Of a DNA stretch of 64,000 nt, positions 44,455-53,918 are shown one piece after another. A model generated the notes under the pieces. That model was not told the DNA's origin, made no database searches, and was given only the letters and a program-made list of their open reading frames with translations. The DNA is taken from positions 2,232,001 through 2,296,000 of the forward strand of contig OY761615.1 in NCBI GenBank assembly GCA_963664845.1, given 5' to 3'. Origin of the DNA: CAIYTF01 sp963664845. Lineage in GTDB: Bacteria; Bacteroidota; Ignavibacteria; Ignavibacteriales; Ignavibacteriaceae. Numbering within the stretch: the stretch's first letter is position 1; each line of letters begins with the position of its first letter. Both the position numbers and the translations under genes were made by a program.

Positions 44455-45885
44455 TCAGCTTGCTCCCTTACCCCGGAGAACTGACGGAATTGTTTTTAAT
44501 AATATTTTTAAGTCCAAAAGCAGTGACCAGTTGTCAATATATTCCAGATCTAACTTTACCCAATCATCAAATTTCGATATATTATTTCTCCCATTAACCT
44601 GCCATAAACAGGTAATACCCGGTTTAATACTGAGCTTCCTTCTTTGCCAGCTTTCATATTTTTCCAGCTCAAAAGGACCCGCTGGACGGGGTCCAACCAG
44701 GCTCATGTCACCTTTTAACACGCTGAATAGTTGTGGGGTTTCGTCGATGCTCCATTTACGCAGCCACCTTCCAAACGGAATGATTCTCGGATCATTTTTA
44801 ATTTTAAAGACCGGGCCTTCCATTTCATTTTTATTCATCAATTCATCTTTAACTTTATCGGCATCTTTAATCATGGTCCTGAATTTCCAGCTTTTAAACG
44901 GTTTTTTGTTTATTCCAATAACATTCCAATTATATAGAACCGGTCTACCGTCTGAAATCCAAATTCCTATTGCAGCAACTATAATGAAAGGGGTGAAAAA
45001 AGCCAGAGCTACCAGCGCTCCAATTATATCAATGAGTCGTTTAATTGCAAGTTCCACTTCATTCTGCTGTACCATATTGAAGCTAATTATATTCAGACCA
45101 AATATGTTATCAACAGTAACATTTTTGGTTATATGACCAAAGAAATCAGAATTAAAGCGAACGGCCACCCCTTCTCTTTCACAAATTTCCAGAACATCTC
45201 TAACCTGATCAAATCGTTTGGTAGAAATGGTAATTATTATTTCCTCCGGATTAATCGTTTTTAGGATATGCTGTATGTTTTTGTAGTGATCAAGAATTTT
45301 AACTCCTAACACGGTTTTGCCGAGGTTATCGTTATCACCTGTTAACAGTCCAACGATATCGAGCCCCCAATCAAAATTATCCTTCACTGTCGAAATAAAT
45401 TGCCTAGCACGAGTGCCAGTTCCAATCAATATCACTCGCCTTCTATTCCGTCCGCTTTTTCTTATTATCTTTGCAAGATTGAACATAATGTACTTTTGGA
45501 TGAGATACATTATGCTGCTGACAAGCAGATTAACAATAATTATTGTTCTTGGAATCTCCTTAAAACCGATTAAGAACACGACAACAATGGTAAAAAGTGC
45601 TCCGAGCATGCAAACTTTCAATACAATTATACTTTCTTGGAGCATTGAAGTGAAACGTCTGTAGCTATAGGCTTTGTTTACATCAAATAAAACCTCATAA
45701 ATTCCACTTAGCAGTATTATCACAAATAGATATGATAGTTTAATCTCTGCTTCGGGTGGAAAAACAAAGGGATGTAGTTCATGCAAAAGAGCTGAAATAT
45801 AGTAGGCCAGCATAAAGCTGATTAATGCTGTTGTAAAATCAGCTAACTGAGCTATTCTTCGATGGAATACTGAACGCCAAATCAA
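44455..45885 (-). CDS. polyprenyl-phosphate sugar phosphotransferase, long WbaP/WcaJ-like form
   Basis: No ATG exists near the expected start; TTG at 45885, eight bases after AAGG, gives 476 residues, the usual family length. Four to five membrane helices span about 10-135, then a Rossmann-like middle domain (RRRVILIGTGTRARQFISTV), a further helix (LIDIIGALVALAFFTPFIIV) and the catalytic domain with SWKFRTMIKDADK, KWSIDETPQLFSVLKGD, MSLVGPRPAG and KPGITCLWQVNGR. It starts repeat-unit assembly by moving a sugar phosphate onto the lipid carrier at the inner membrane. The upstream gene ends only 13 bp before. Confidence 0.9.
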   Translation of the reverse strand: MIWRSVFHRRIAQLADFTTALISFMLAYYISALLHELHPFVFPPEAEIKLSYLFVIILLSGIYEVLFDVNKAYSYRRFTSMLQESIIVLKVCMLGALFTIVVVFLIGFKEIPRTIIIVNLLVSSIMYLIQKYIMFNLAKIIRKSGRNRRRVILIGTGTRARQFISTVKDNFDWGLDIVGLLTGDNDNLGKTVLGVKILDHYKNIQHILKTINPEEIIITISTKRFDQVRDVLEICEREGVAVRFNSDFFGHITKNVTVDNIFGLNIISFNMVQQNEVELAIKRLIDIIGALVALAFFTPFIIVAAIGIWISDGRPVLYNWNVIGINKKPFKSWKFRTMIKDADKVKDELMNKNEMEGPVFKIKNDPRIIPFGRWLRKWSIDETPQLFSVLKGDMSLVGPRPAGPFELEKYESWQRRKLSIKPGITCLWQVNGRNNISKFDDWVKLDLEYIDNWSLLLDLKILLKTIPSVLRGKGAS

Positions 45886-45898
45886 AATTATACCCTTA

Positions 45899-46750
45899 CT
45901 ATTTAGTGTAATATGATTTTGTTTGAAGAATATGCGCCTTATTGGATGAACCAAAAAGCACAGATTCAACTGCAGGAAATTGCCTGATATAGTCAAATGC
46001 TTCCTTGGGCTTAAGAGCACCTGCTGCCAAGACTTGCATTGCAATGATTTGATATTTGCTGTTATTCAGGATTTTCTCATAATGCTCTATGCCTCCAAAC
46101 ATTCGGAAGCCAATTTTATTAATTGAACTACAATAAACCGCATTTTCAATTCCGCAGCTTTCAATGAATTCAACCATCCTGGGTAAATTCATAGTCATAA
46201 AGCCTGGCTGAGCATTGTACTTCTTTTTCAAATAAGCAGCATAGTGAATAAAAACATCTTTCATTCCTAAGCCCAGCAACATATCCGCAAGGTTATTCTG
46301 GATGAAGACAACGCCAGTATTTATATCCCTGAATATCTGCATCTCTACATCAATAATCATTTCGAATATTTTCAGAAAATCTTTAGTTGCTACGGCCATT
46401 CCCCCTTTAGCAATAAATCCCAGAAAATTTGAAGGGATCAGGTTTTTTACCGTTCCCATTACGCCAAGTTCAGCGATTGCGTTGTTATATTTATGCACAT
46501 CTGGAATCGTGGGGTACATCTTGAAATTAGCATATTTGATCTTGTTTTCACGTATCCGGTCACAAATGTGAATAATTTGCGGCCTTGTACTGCATACAAA
46601 AGTATTAATATCCTGTTCCATACAGTAGTCCAAAATATCAAATATTGCATTTATGTCGCTAAACTTGAGAGCCGTCTGCCTGCCTTTTTCATCGGAGGTA
46701 TGGTTAACGCCAAAAAACTGATTATCACCAATAAGTAATTTATCCATCAT
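45899..46750 (-). CDS. uncharacterised TIM-barrel-like protein of the polysaccharide locus
   Basis: The 283-residue protein has no signal peptide. Repeating strand-helix units and the end VESVLFGSSNKAHI are reminiscent of aldo-keto reductases, where such a segment binds the NADP phosphate, but the catalytic Tyr/Lys pair is not clearly visible. It begins LLIGDNQFFGVNHTSDEK. It is inserted between an oxidoreductase gene (two-base-scale junction, start overlapping the region just before 46755) and a sugar transferase, so a role in nucleotide-sugar or lipid-linked sugar modification is plausible. I do not recognise the exact family. Confidence 0.6.
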   Translation of the reverse strand: MMDKLLIGDNQFFGVNHTSDEKGRQTALKFSDINAIFDILDYCMEQDINTFVCSTRPQIIHICDRIRENKIKYANFKMYPTIPDVHKYNNAIAELGVMGTVKNLIPSNFLGFIAKGGMAVATKDFLKIFEMIIDVEMQIFRDINTGVVFIQNNLADMLLGLGMKDVFIHYAAYLKKKYNAQPGFMTMNLPRMVEFIESCGIENAVYCSSINKIGFRMFGGIEHYEKILNNSKYQIIAMQVLAAGALKPKEAFDYIRQFPAVESVLFGSSNKAHILQTKSYYTK

Positions 46751-46754
46751 GTTC

Positions 46755-47759
46755 TCAAATTCCAGCTTTTATTTTATCAATAGTTTCAATTGTTTTTTTG
46801 GCTTCAGCAAAGCTGTTAACATTTTCATAATCTTGATTTTGTATATGCTTTACAAAATATTCCAGCTGAGCAGAATATTCTTCGCCTCGAACAAAGAATT
46901 GTATATCTTCAGGAAAATCCGTTATATATTTTGTATTCCATCCTTTTCGGAAATTTTTGCCTTCCGGTTCATAGTTAAGATAAACCTTCAACTCCTGTGA
47001 ATCTACGATAATTTTGCCTTTTTTCCCGAGAATCGTAAGGCTTGTTGTCATTCGTCGGAATGTCTCATCACTCCAATTCAATTGTAAAGTACCCGAGATA
47101 TTATTCTCAAACTGAAAAACGGCATGCACATAATCTTCAACCACCGTTGAATAGATATTGCGCAAAATAACACCGCTCACTTTGCCCACGGGGCCCATAA
47201 AGAAATTCATTAGATTGATAACATGAGAACCGTAATCCAGAAGACAGCCGCCGCCACTTTTGTTGGTTGTTCTCCAGCTCTTGCTCTCTTTAAGAACTGC
47301 AGGCCCATTAGCTGCTCCATCAATGTGATATACTTCTCCGATCAGGCCTTCAGCGATCAGTTTCTTGGCGCTTTTGAATGTACCAATGAATCGATTATGA
47401 TATCCCACCTGATTAACCACAGATTTCTGTTTTGCGAGTGTGGTTAACTCATCTGCATCTTTGGTATTCAGGCTAAAAGGTTTTTCAACAAAGACGTGAA
47501 CACCTTTTTCCAAACAATATTTGGCGATTTCAATATGAGTATGTGTAGGAGTGGAAATGATTACAGCTTCAGGAGAAGTTATCTGCAGCATTTCTTTATA
47601 ATCAGAGAATATTTGAAACTTAGTGAATTTTTTTAATGCATCAGGCAGAAAACTGGAGTTATCACATAATCCGACGATTTCAATTTCCGGATATGCACCC
47701 AATATTGAAAGATGAGATATGCCCATCTTTCCTACTCCAATAAATGCAATTCTTAACAT
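46755..47759 (-). CDS. Gfo/Idh/MocA-family sugar oxidoreductase (second copy)
   Basis: The protein has 334 residues with LRIAFIGVGKMGISHLSILG (NAD-binding), VFVEKPFSLNTKDADEL near residue 91, and GGGCLLDYGSHVINLMNFF carrying the catalytic His and Asp. AAGGAAAG precedes the ATG. It has the same fold as 39380-40393 but limited identity, so the substrates probably differ. The following gene starts four bases after its stop, indicating cotranscription with the TIM-barrel-like protein. Confidence 0.87.
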   Translation of the reverse strand: MLRIAFIGVGKMGISHLSILGAYPEIEIVGLCDNSSFLPDALKKFTKFQIFSDYKEMLQITSPEAVIISTPTHTHIEIAKYCLEKGVHVFVEKPFSLNTKDADELTTLAKQKSVVNQVGYHNRFIGTFKSAKKLIAEGLIGEVYHIDGAANGPAVLKESKSWRTTNKSGGGCLLDYGSHVINLMNFFMGPVGKVSGVILRNIYSTVVEDYVHAVFQFENNISGTLQLNWSDETFRRMTTSLTILGKKGKIIVDSQELKVYLNYEPEGKNFRKGWNTKYITDFPEDIQFFVRGEEYSAQLEYFVKHIQNQDYENVNSFAEAKKTIETIDKIKAGI

Positions 47760-47988
47760 TCGCTTTCCTTAATAATTTATAAAATCTTACCTCAAAACAG
47801 CACTATGACTGCTGTAATGACGGTCTCTTGTGAAGAAATCGTCTATACTCAATAACGATCATAATGTTTCTCATTTGCAACTTTATTTTTACACTATTAA
47901 CAAAACTAAACGAGTACTTTTAACAATAATCTCTTAACAATATATCTAATATTGTAATTGCATAACATAAGGCGTCCAGAAATGCGGT

Positions 47989-49122
47989 CTATTTTAACAG
48001 CCCTTTTCTCTTCATTTCTTCCAAAGACTGTACATAGTTATCTTCTTCCACTGGTTGCCGCTTAACCCACTGTACAAATTTCCGGATTCCTAAATTAAAA
48101 TCAGTCTGAGGAGTATAACCGAGCACTTTTTTCAATCTCGTAATATCGGCAAAATTGTGTCGGATATCGCCTATGCGAAATTTCCCACTTATTTGTACGT
48201 CAACCTTCATATCCAATTCAGACATAAGTGTCTCGACTACTTTGAGCACAGTAATTGGTGTCCCACAACCGACGTTAAATACCATATTTTTTACCAAATC
48301 ATCTTCCATACCACGTATGGTAGCACCTACTATATCATCGATGTAGACAAAGTCGCGGCTTTCTAATCCGTCTTCGAAAATATTGATAGATTTTCCGGCC
48401 CGAATTCTATTGGAGAATATGGATAATATCCCAGTATAGGGATTTTTTAGAGATTGTCCCGGCCCATAAACATTCTGATATCTGAAAGCAACGGCAGCAA
48501 TACCAAGCGAGTTACAAACGGTAAGTACTAATTGCTCCTGAACCTGTTTAGTTATACCATAAACAGAATGCGGAGCCAATTTTGAATCCTCATCAGTCGG
48601 CAAGACAGTAAGCGAACTAGAACCGGGATATTTTGGCTCAAATTCACCTTTTCCCATATGTACAGCCTCTCTGGGTGAGGGATACACAACGCCAAGTTCC
48701 TTGCTCAGATATTTCCCTTCACCATAAACTGCCCGGCTGGAGGCGACAACGACCTTTTGTATCGAGTGTGAAGTGTTGGCCAAAATGTCCAAAAGTATAG
48801 CGGTTCCCTGAATATTTACATCAGTGTACCTTGCGACCTCATACATCGATTGCCCCGTACCAGTTTCAGCGGCAAGATGTATGACAATATTCTGGCACTC
48901 CAACGCAGTCATCCAATCGTTGCGAGACAAAACAGTTCCTTTTATAAATCGAACTTTGTTTTTAATACTATTATATAAAAAGGAAGTGTCCTCTGGAACA
49001 CTGCCATGAATTTGTTCTGATAAAACATCCAATACACTGACTCGATAGCCTGACTCAAGCAGACGTAATGCGATGTGGGAGCCAATAAATCCAGCTCCGC
49101 CTGTAATTAGTACATTTTTCAA
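47989..49122 (-). CDS. NAD-dependent nucleotide-sugar epimerase/dehydratase
   Basis: This 377-residue extended SDR starts MKNVLITGGAGFIGSHIALR, has the serine block VASSRAVYGEGKYL and YGITKQVQEQ (YxxxK). The RDFVYIDDIVGATIRGMEDD and VFNVGCGTPITV segments are typical of sugar-nucleotide epimerases. It shares a long insertion after the serine block with the gene at 34094-35212, so the two probably act on related substrates. It lies 229 bp upstream of the oxidoreductase and may start its own transcript. Confidence 0.86.
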   Translation of the reverse strand: MKNVLITGGAGFIGSHIALRLLESGYRVSVLDVLSEQIHGSVPEDTSFLYNSIKNKVRFIKGTVLSRNDWMTALECQNIVIHLAAETGTGQSMYEVARYTDVNIQGTAILLDILANTSHSIQKVVVASSRAVYGEGKYLSKELGVVYPSPREAVHMGKGEFEPKYPGSSSLTVLPTDEDSKLAPHSVYGITKQVQEQLVLTVCNSLGIAAVAFRYQNVYGPGQSLKNPYTGILSIFSNRIRAGKSINIFEDGLESRDFVYIDDIVGATIRGMEDDLVKNMVFNVGCGTPITVLKVVETLMSELDMKVDVQISGKFRIGDIRHNFADITRLKKVLGYTPQTDFNLGIRKFVQWVKRQPVEEDNYVQSLEEMKRKGLLK

Positions 49123-49197
49123 TAGTTGAGGTCCATAATTATTAGTATACCAGTATAAATCAGAATAGAAAGAACAGAGGGGAATCTAATACCGTCA

Positions 49198-50175
49198 TTA
49201 GGTCTCTACCTCCGCAATTAATTCGTTTAGAAAATCTTTAATAGTTCGGGAGCTATATGTTGGTGATTGCGCAAGACAATCACTTAATGCTCCCAACAAA
49301 ACAGACGGCTCGTCATCTATCTGAAACAGGATCGAATTTGTCGAATTGAAATATTTGCTCTTTTGTATGTTTTTATTATTACTGATAATTCGCGTATGTG
49401 TACTTAAAGCCTCATAACATCGAATAGTGATTCCGGATTGATCGGGTGTTGCATAATCCAGAACAAATTCAGCCGATTTCATAAATTCCAAATATTTCGC
49501 ATAAGGCAAAGCCTTGTAATAGATGTGCCTGCGATATTTCAGATAGAGTTTTGGATTTCTGAAAAAGCTCTTTACAAATGAAAGCAGATGCGATTCATAT
49601 ATATAAATATAATTCTGTTTATCACCACACTGTTTCAGTACTTTATCAAGGTATTGCAAACGCTCGGAATGATTTTTAATAATCGCGACAATAAAATAAT
49701 TTCTGGTATTTTCGTTTACCTCAGCCGGTAAAGATGAAAATAATTCCAATATGGGGATACCATACTTCTCGCCATCATCAAAATCAAAGGTACAAAACCG
49801 CGTTGTATACTTATACCACCGAAGGGGTGCGCGATTGATAATAAAAGAATCCCAGTTATAAGCGATTACCTTTGAGGCAGCTGAAAACATCTTCTGAATC
49901 AAAGCTGGACTCATTCCTCGCCCTTTGAAGATAAGAATCAAATCATATTTTCGATTCTTTAGAAAGCGCCCCGGAAACACCATCCTTGTAATAATTGGTA
50001 AAAGAGGAATGCGAAGTTTTCCCATTATTTTCCCGACAACATTAGCCGGGCACTCATCATTTGCCACCACTACCTCATATCCTAACTCCCGCAGGGTATT
50101 CCCAAAAAATAATTCAAACGAATAGAAGGCTCTGGGTATTACCAATAAGCATTTTTTTGCTTGATTATGCGCCAT
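49198..50175 (-). CDS. glycosyltransferase-like protein (CgeB/lipopolysaccharide type)
   Basis: The 325-residue protein has no membrane helix and follows a two-domain GT-B layout: KCLLVIPRAFYSFELFFGNT at the start, YDLILIFKGRGM near residue 77, and a C-terminal half with AEFVLDYATPDQSGITIRCY, in which the Glu/Tyr-containing segment resembles the donor site of CgeB-like glycosyltransferases. It would add one sugar to the growing repeat unit at the cytoplasmic face; donor and acceptor are unknown. The gene is 75 bp upstream of the epimerase gene. Confidence 0.7.
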   Translation of the reverse strand: MAHNQAKKCLLVIPRAFYSFELFFGNTLRELGYEVVVANDECPANVVGKIMGKLRIPLLPIITRMVFPGRFLKNRKYDLILIFKGRGMSPALIQKMFSAASKVIAYNWDSFIINRAPLRWYKYTTRFCTFDFDDGEKYGIPILELFSSLPAEVNENTRNYFIVAIIKNHSERLQYLDKVLKQCGDKQNYIYIYESHLLSFVKSFFRNPKLYLKYRRHIYYKALPYAKYLEFMKSAEFVLDYATPDQSGITIRCYEALSTHTRIISNNKNIQKSKYFNSTNSILFQIDDEPSVLLGALSDCLAQSPTYSSRTIKDFLNELIAEVET

Positions 50176-50348
50176 ATAACACTTTTGGAGTAAGAATAGT
50201 AAGTTGAATTACAAATAAAATTAATTTTAAAGGATAAATGAAATGTGAGCAAATATCCGGGAAATGGGAATTTGTCAGTGTTTCAGCAAAACGAAAAAAA
50301 ATTATGAAACAAGAATGTTTGTAGCTAATGCAACAAACGAATAGTAAT

Positions 50349-52505
50349 TTACTTTAAAATGATCATTTTCCGTGTGATATAGTAAACTTCTCCGGACACG
50401 CATGATTGCAAACGCACTTTATAGAAAAAGACACCACTGGAAAGATTGCGTGCGTTATACTTGAATTCATGGTTCCCCTCTGCAAGTTGTTCCGATTGTT
50501 TTGAATAAACAACCTGTCCTAAGGAATTAATGGTCTCAAAACGGCATAAACTTGCTTCAGGCAGTGAAAATTTAATAACTGTCTCCGAATTAAACGGATT
50601 GGGGTAATTCCCATATACTAAGGGCGAGAATTTTTTATTGTGTGGCCGAACGTTAGTGAGGCCGGCAGTCTCAGCAATACAAACATCCCCGATTGCAGAA
50701 CAAGCCTTTTGCGACACAAAGTAATCGCCATCTTGTTTTCCTCCCAAGTCAACCCATCGCGTATCCGTACTATCGCGTACAAGCCATGTTAAATGGGCAG
50801 AAGTTGCGCCCTTAATAAGTGAACTTTTAATCTTGATAATTCCATTTTCAATATTATTAGCACCGACACTAATAACATCCCATTCCCGAAGGATTTGATA
50901 TCGGATGTTTTCGCTAACGAACGTTTGAGTTGAGGGCGTGCCATAGAGTACCAGTGAATCGATTTTGGCAGATGAATAGTTAAATGAAACCGAATTATCT
51001 GAGAAAACTACTTCTCCTTTTTGGTTTTCCTGAACTTTTGTTACTACATCAACATCGCGCCACTCTAACTTTGACCGATAAACGCGGTAACCGGCTGTAC
51101 GGTCCGCGTCCAAATAAGAAAAGTAGATATTGTTACCTGAATCAATCCCCATTGGGTCAATATGGGCAGTAATTGTCTCCCCTCTATCTGAGAATAGTTC
51201 CTGGACGGAACACTTACCGGTTACGCTTTCCCGCAATCCGAAAACTCTAATCCGTTTATCGAGCTCCTTGAAAGCGCTTCCATATCTTACTGCATCTTCA
51301 TAAACACTTGAAAAAATAATAAAGTTATCCTCTCCAACTTTATACGAGATATTATAATAAAATGGTTTGTCTTTTAAAACAGCGACTAATTCCCGGTAAT
51401 CATTTGCTGGCGTAATGGTAGGATAAGAATCCCTTCGTTTGACCCGATAGATTTTCTGCACCTCGGTGGGTGAATCCATAAACCAATATATAAAGTCTTT
51501 GGTAAAAGCATAGCTGACAACTCTATAATCCTGACTCCCGTAACCAACAAGTTCAAGCTCCGCATTCCCGGAGGAGGTAGGAGTTAACTTTGTGGTATTC
51601 CGGTACACTCTTGCCTGAGAGTTGTTGTCACCGGTTCCGATCCAAATATCACCGGTATATGGGTCCTGCTGAACTGCGTGGACGTGGCGCACCCCCCCCG
51701 TTATTCCTGTAGCACGACGTGAAGGGAATGTATAAACAACTTGCCAACTTGTGCCGTTGTTAGTTGCTTTATAAATTTTCATCGAATAATCTGCATTCGC
51801 CGAGTCTTCAGTAAAATATTCACCTAAATATACATTGCCTTCTTTATCATAGCTCCATCCATCATCAAGTACTGTAGCAAAGGTATTAGCAACTGAATCA
51901 GCCGGGTATGCTGACATGACTACCTGAAAATCATTTGTACCAGGGCTCATTCGATATATCTTCCTGGCTTCACCGATGGCAGCTCTTGTCGGCATGATAA
52001 AGGCCCCAAACGGCGTAGCAAGGCACCTTATACCGTCATTAAAAGTGGTGTAGGGGAAAACTTTCCTTAAAACGGATGAACTATTGATACTCCTTGTATA
52101 GAAGCCCATCCAATTTGCACTACCACCCGCTCCCTGCAAATAGAGTGTATCATTAAGTATTGACAACAAGCGGTAATTCGGCAAATACATCTGCATATCA
52201 AGAGTTGAAGCGCCAACAATCCACGGAACAACAGTAATATCCAAGGTATCCGCCTGAGCAGCTATTTTCTCTACAATCACCTTTGAGTTGCCTGTTTTTA
52301 GGGGGATAAGCACATAGTTTGAATCAATGGTGAAAATTGAAGAGTCTGCGATAACTACTCTATTAATGCTACTATTTCGTGGTATTGGAAGTGCAAGCCG
52401 TCTATTCAAATTTACAGTATAAAAACGGGTATTCAAGTCTTCGGAGAAAAGATTTGAGCTTGCGCAAATTATTAGGAAAAGAGCTATTTTCCCTACTGTT
52501 TGCAT
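50349..52505 (-). CDS. T9SS-secreted propeller-like protein with secretin-type N-terminal domain
   Basis: ATG 52505 gives 718 residues with a signal peptide (VGKIALFLIICASSNLFSED); an in-frame TTG five codons upstream is less likely. Residues of about 30-100 (VNLNRRLALPIPRNSSINRV, LKTGNSKVIV, LDITVVP) resemble the N-terminal domain of secretins and pilus proteins (PF13629). The middle has repeats like those of beta-propellers (TGDIWIGTGDNNSQARVYRN, GNVYLGEY). The end has the type-A sorting domain (YGNYPNPFNSETVIKFSLPE, finishing RKMIILK). It is therefore exported by type IX secretion. Its place between a glycosyltransferase and UDP-FucNAc genes suggests a surface protein tied to the polysaccharide. 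Confidence 0.82.
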   Translation of the reverse strand: MQTVGKIALFLIICASSNLFSEDLNTRFYTVNLNRRLALPIPRNSSINRVVIADSSIFTIDSNYVLIPLKTGNSKVIVEKIAAQADTLDITVVPWIVGASTLDMQMYLPNYRLLSILNDTLYLQGAGGSANWMGFYTRSINSSSVLRKVFPYTTFNDGIRCLATPFGAFIMPTRAAIGEARKIYRMSPGTNDFQVVMSAYPADSVANTFATVLDDGWSYDKEGNVYLGEYFTEDSANADYSMKIYKATNNGTSWQVVYTFPSRRATGITGGVRHVHAVQQDPYTGDIWIGTGDNNSQARVYRNTTKLTPTSSGNAELELVGYGSQDYRVVSYAFTKDFIYWFMDSPTEVQKIYRVKRRDSYPTITPANDYRELVAVLKDKPFYYNISYKVGEDNFIIFSSVYEDAVRYGSAFKELDKRIRVFGLRESVTGKCSVQELFSDRGETITAHIDPMGIDSGNNIYFSYLDADRTAGYRVYRSKLEWRDVDVVTKVQENQKGEVVFSDNSVSFNYSSAKIDSLVLYGTPSTQTFVSENIRYQILREWDVISVGANNIENGIIKIKSSLIKGATSAHLTWLVRDSTDTRWVDLGGKQDGDYFVSQKACSAIGDVCIAETAGLTNVRPHNKKFSPLVYGNYPNPFNSETVIKFSLPEASLCRFETINSLGQVVYSKQSEQLAEGNHEFKYNARNLSSGVFFYKVRLQSCVSGEVYYITRKMIILK

Positions 52506-52718
52506 ACTTATTTTATCCAATTAGCGTAATAAAAAATCGTGGTTATATTGCAAAAAGACTTTGATTCAGGATTTTATCAAAAAAGAATTAGCATGAAGAG
52601 TCAAATAAAATGACCTCATTAACTCGTAGTGTTTTGTCCGTATTCAGTTAACGAAAGGTGCTATGTGTAAAAGATACGTAAATAGTCAGCGCATTGCAAG
52701 CATAAAAAATGTCTGTAA

Positions 52719-53873
52719 TTATCGGATACCATGCCAAATATTGCTTAATTTAGCATTTCCCATAATGAGCTTTAATACGCGCCACGAGGTGTTAGCAATT
52801 TTATAATCATCAGCAATGCGTTTATATTGGGAAGTTTCAGAGAACTCTTGGATGAGCAAATGAATGCTGTCCAGAACAGCTTGGGTGTCAAATCCGGTAA
52901 GAATGATCGTTCCCGCATCCTGCGCTTCAGGGCGTTCCATAGACTGACGCAACGAAATTGCTGGAAAGCTTAAAATAGCAGACTCCTCACTGATCGTTCC
53001 TGAATCGGAAATAGTGCAAAGAGCACTCATCTGTAATTTAATATAATCGAGAAAGCCGAATGGTTTCATAAAATGGATCAATGGATTCATATGCAAATCA
53101 GTCAGCGCTTCAAGGCGTTTTCTGGTCCGGGGATGTGTGGAGACAATGACCGGGAGTGAATATTGCTCTGCCAGCGTGTTGAGAACCCTAAGGATTCTGA
53201 GCAAATTTTCCGAATTATCAACATTTTCTTCACGATGAGTCGAAACAACAAAATACCGTTTTTCTTCCAGTTGCATAGTGGTCAGCACCTGAGATCTCTT
53301 AATTTTCTCCAGACTATGATCAAGCACTTCTTTCATTGGGCTGCCGGTCAAATAAATTCGCCGCTGCGGCAGACCTTCCGAAATTAGGTGGCGACGGGCA
53401 TGTTCCGTATAAACAAGATTAAAATCAGATATGTGGTCAATTATTCTCCTGTTAATCTCTTCCGGCACGTTAAAATCGAAACAACGGTTCCCTGCTTCCA
53501 TATGAAAAATTGGGATGTGCATCCGCTTTGCAATATAAGCTGACAAACATGAATTTGTATCGCCAAGAACAATCAGCGCGTCAGGTTTTTCGTCTTTCAG
53601 GACAATTTCTGTTTTACGCATAATATCGCCAACGGACGCACCAAGAGACGAAGTATCAATATCGAGGAAATAATCCGGCTTTCTAATTTCCAGATCAGCA
53701 AAAAAAACCTGATTTAGCTCGTAATCATAGTTTTGCCCTGTATGAACAATTACCTGATTAAGATGTTTATCGAGTAAGGACATGACACGCGAGAGCCGGA
53801 TGATTTCGGGGCGCGTTCCAACAATGGTCATTACTTTTAGCTGGGCTTTGCTTGTCTGGTTAGTTTGGGGCAT
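52719..53873 (-). CDS. fnlC: UDP-GlcNAc 2-epimerase family (FnlC/WbjD-like)
   Basis: This 384-residue GT-B-fold enzyme has VMTIVGTRPEIIRLSRVM, QNYDYELNQVFF, the nucleotide-site block VLGDTNSCLSAY near residue 99, HMEAGNRCFDFNVPEEINRR near 128 and CTISDSGTISEESAILSFPA near 285. This is the non-hydrolysing 2-epimerase family. With the two genes upstream it catalyses the last step to UDP-L-FucNAc (2-epimerisation of UDP-N-acetyl-L-pneumosamine), so the Fnl assignment comes from context. A house-keeping UDP-ManNAc role (WecB) is less likely here. Confidence 0.88.
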   Translation of the reverse strand: MPQTNQTSKAQLKVMTIVGTRPEIIRLSRVMSLLDKHLNQVIVHTGQNYDYELNQVFFADLEIRKPDYFLDIDTSSLGASVGDIMRKTEIVLKDEKPDALIVLGDTNSCLSAYIAKRMHIPIFHMEAGNRCFDFNVPEEINRRIIDHISDFNLVYTEHARRHLISEGLPQRRIYLTGSPMKEVLDHSLEKIKRSQVLTTMQLEEKRYFVVSTHREENVDNSENLLRILRVLNTLAEQYSLPVIVSTHPRTRKRLEALTDLHMNPLIHFMKPFGFLDYIKLQMSALCTISDSGTISEESAILSFPAISLRQSMERPEAQDAGTIILTGFDTQAVLDSIHLLIQEFSETSQYKRIADDYKIANTSWRVLKLIMGNAKLSNIWHGIR

Positions 53874-53918
53874 AAAAAATTCGTTCTTAGGGTTAAATTT
53901 TAGGCAAAATCAATTGTG

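Noticed and set aside
44342..45136. 264-codon plus-strand frame
   Set aside because: It is antisense to the sugar transferase, whose catalytic motifs are complete in the minus-strand frame.
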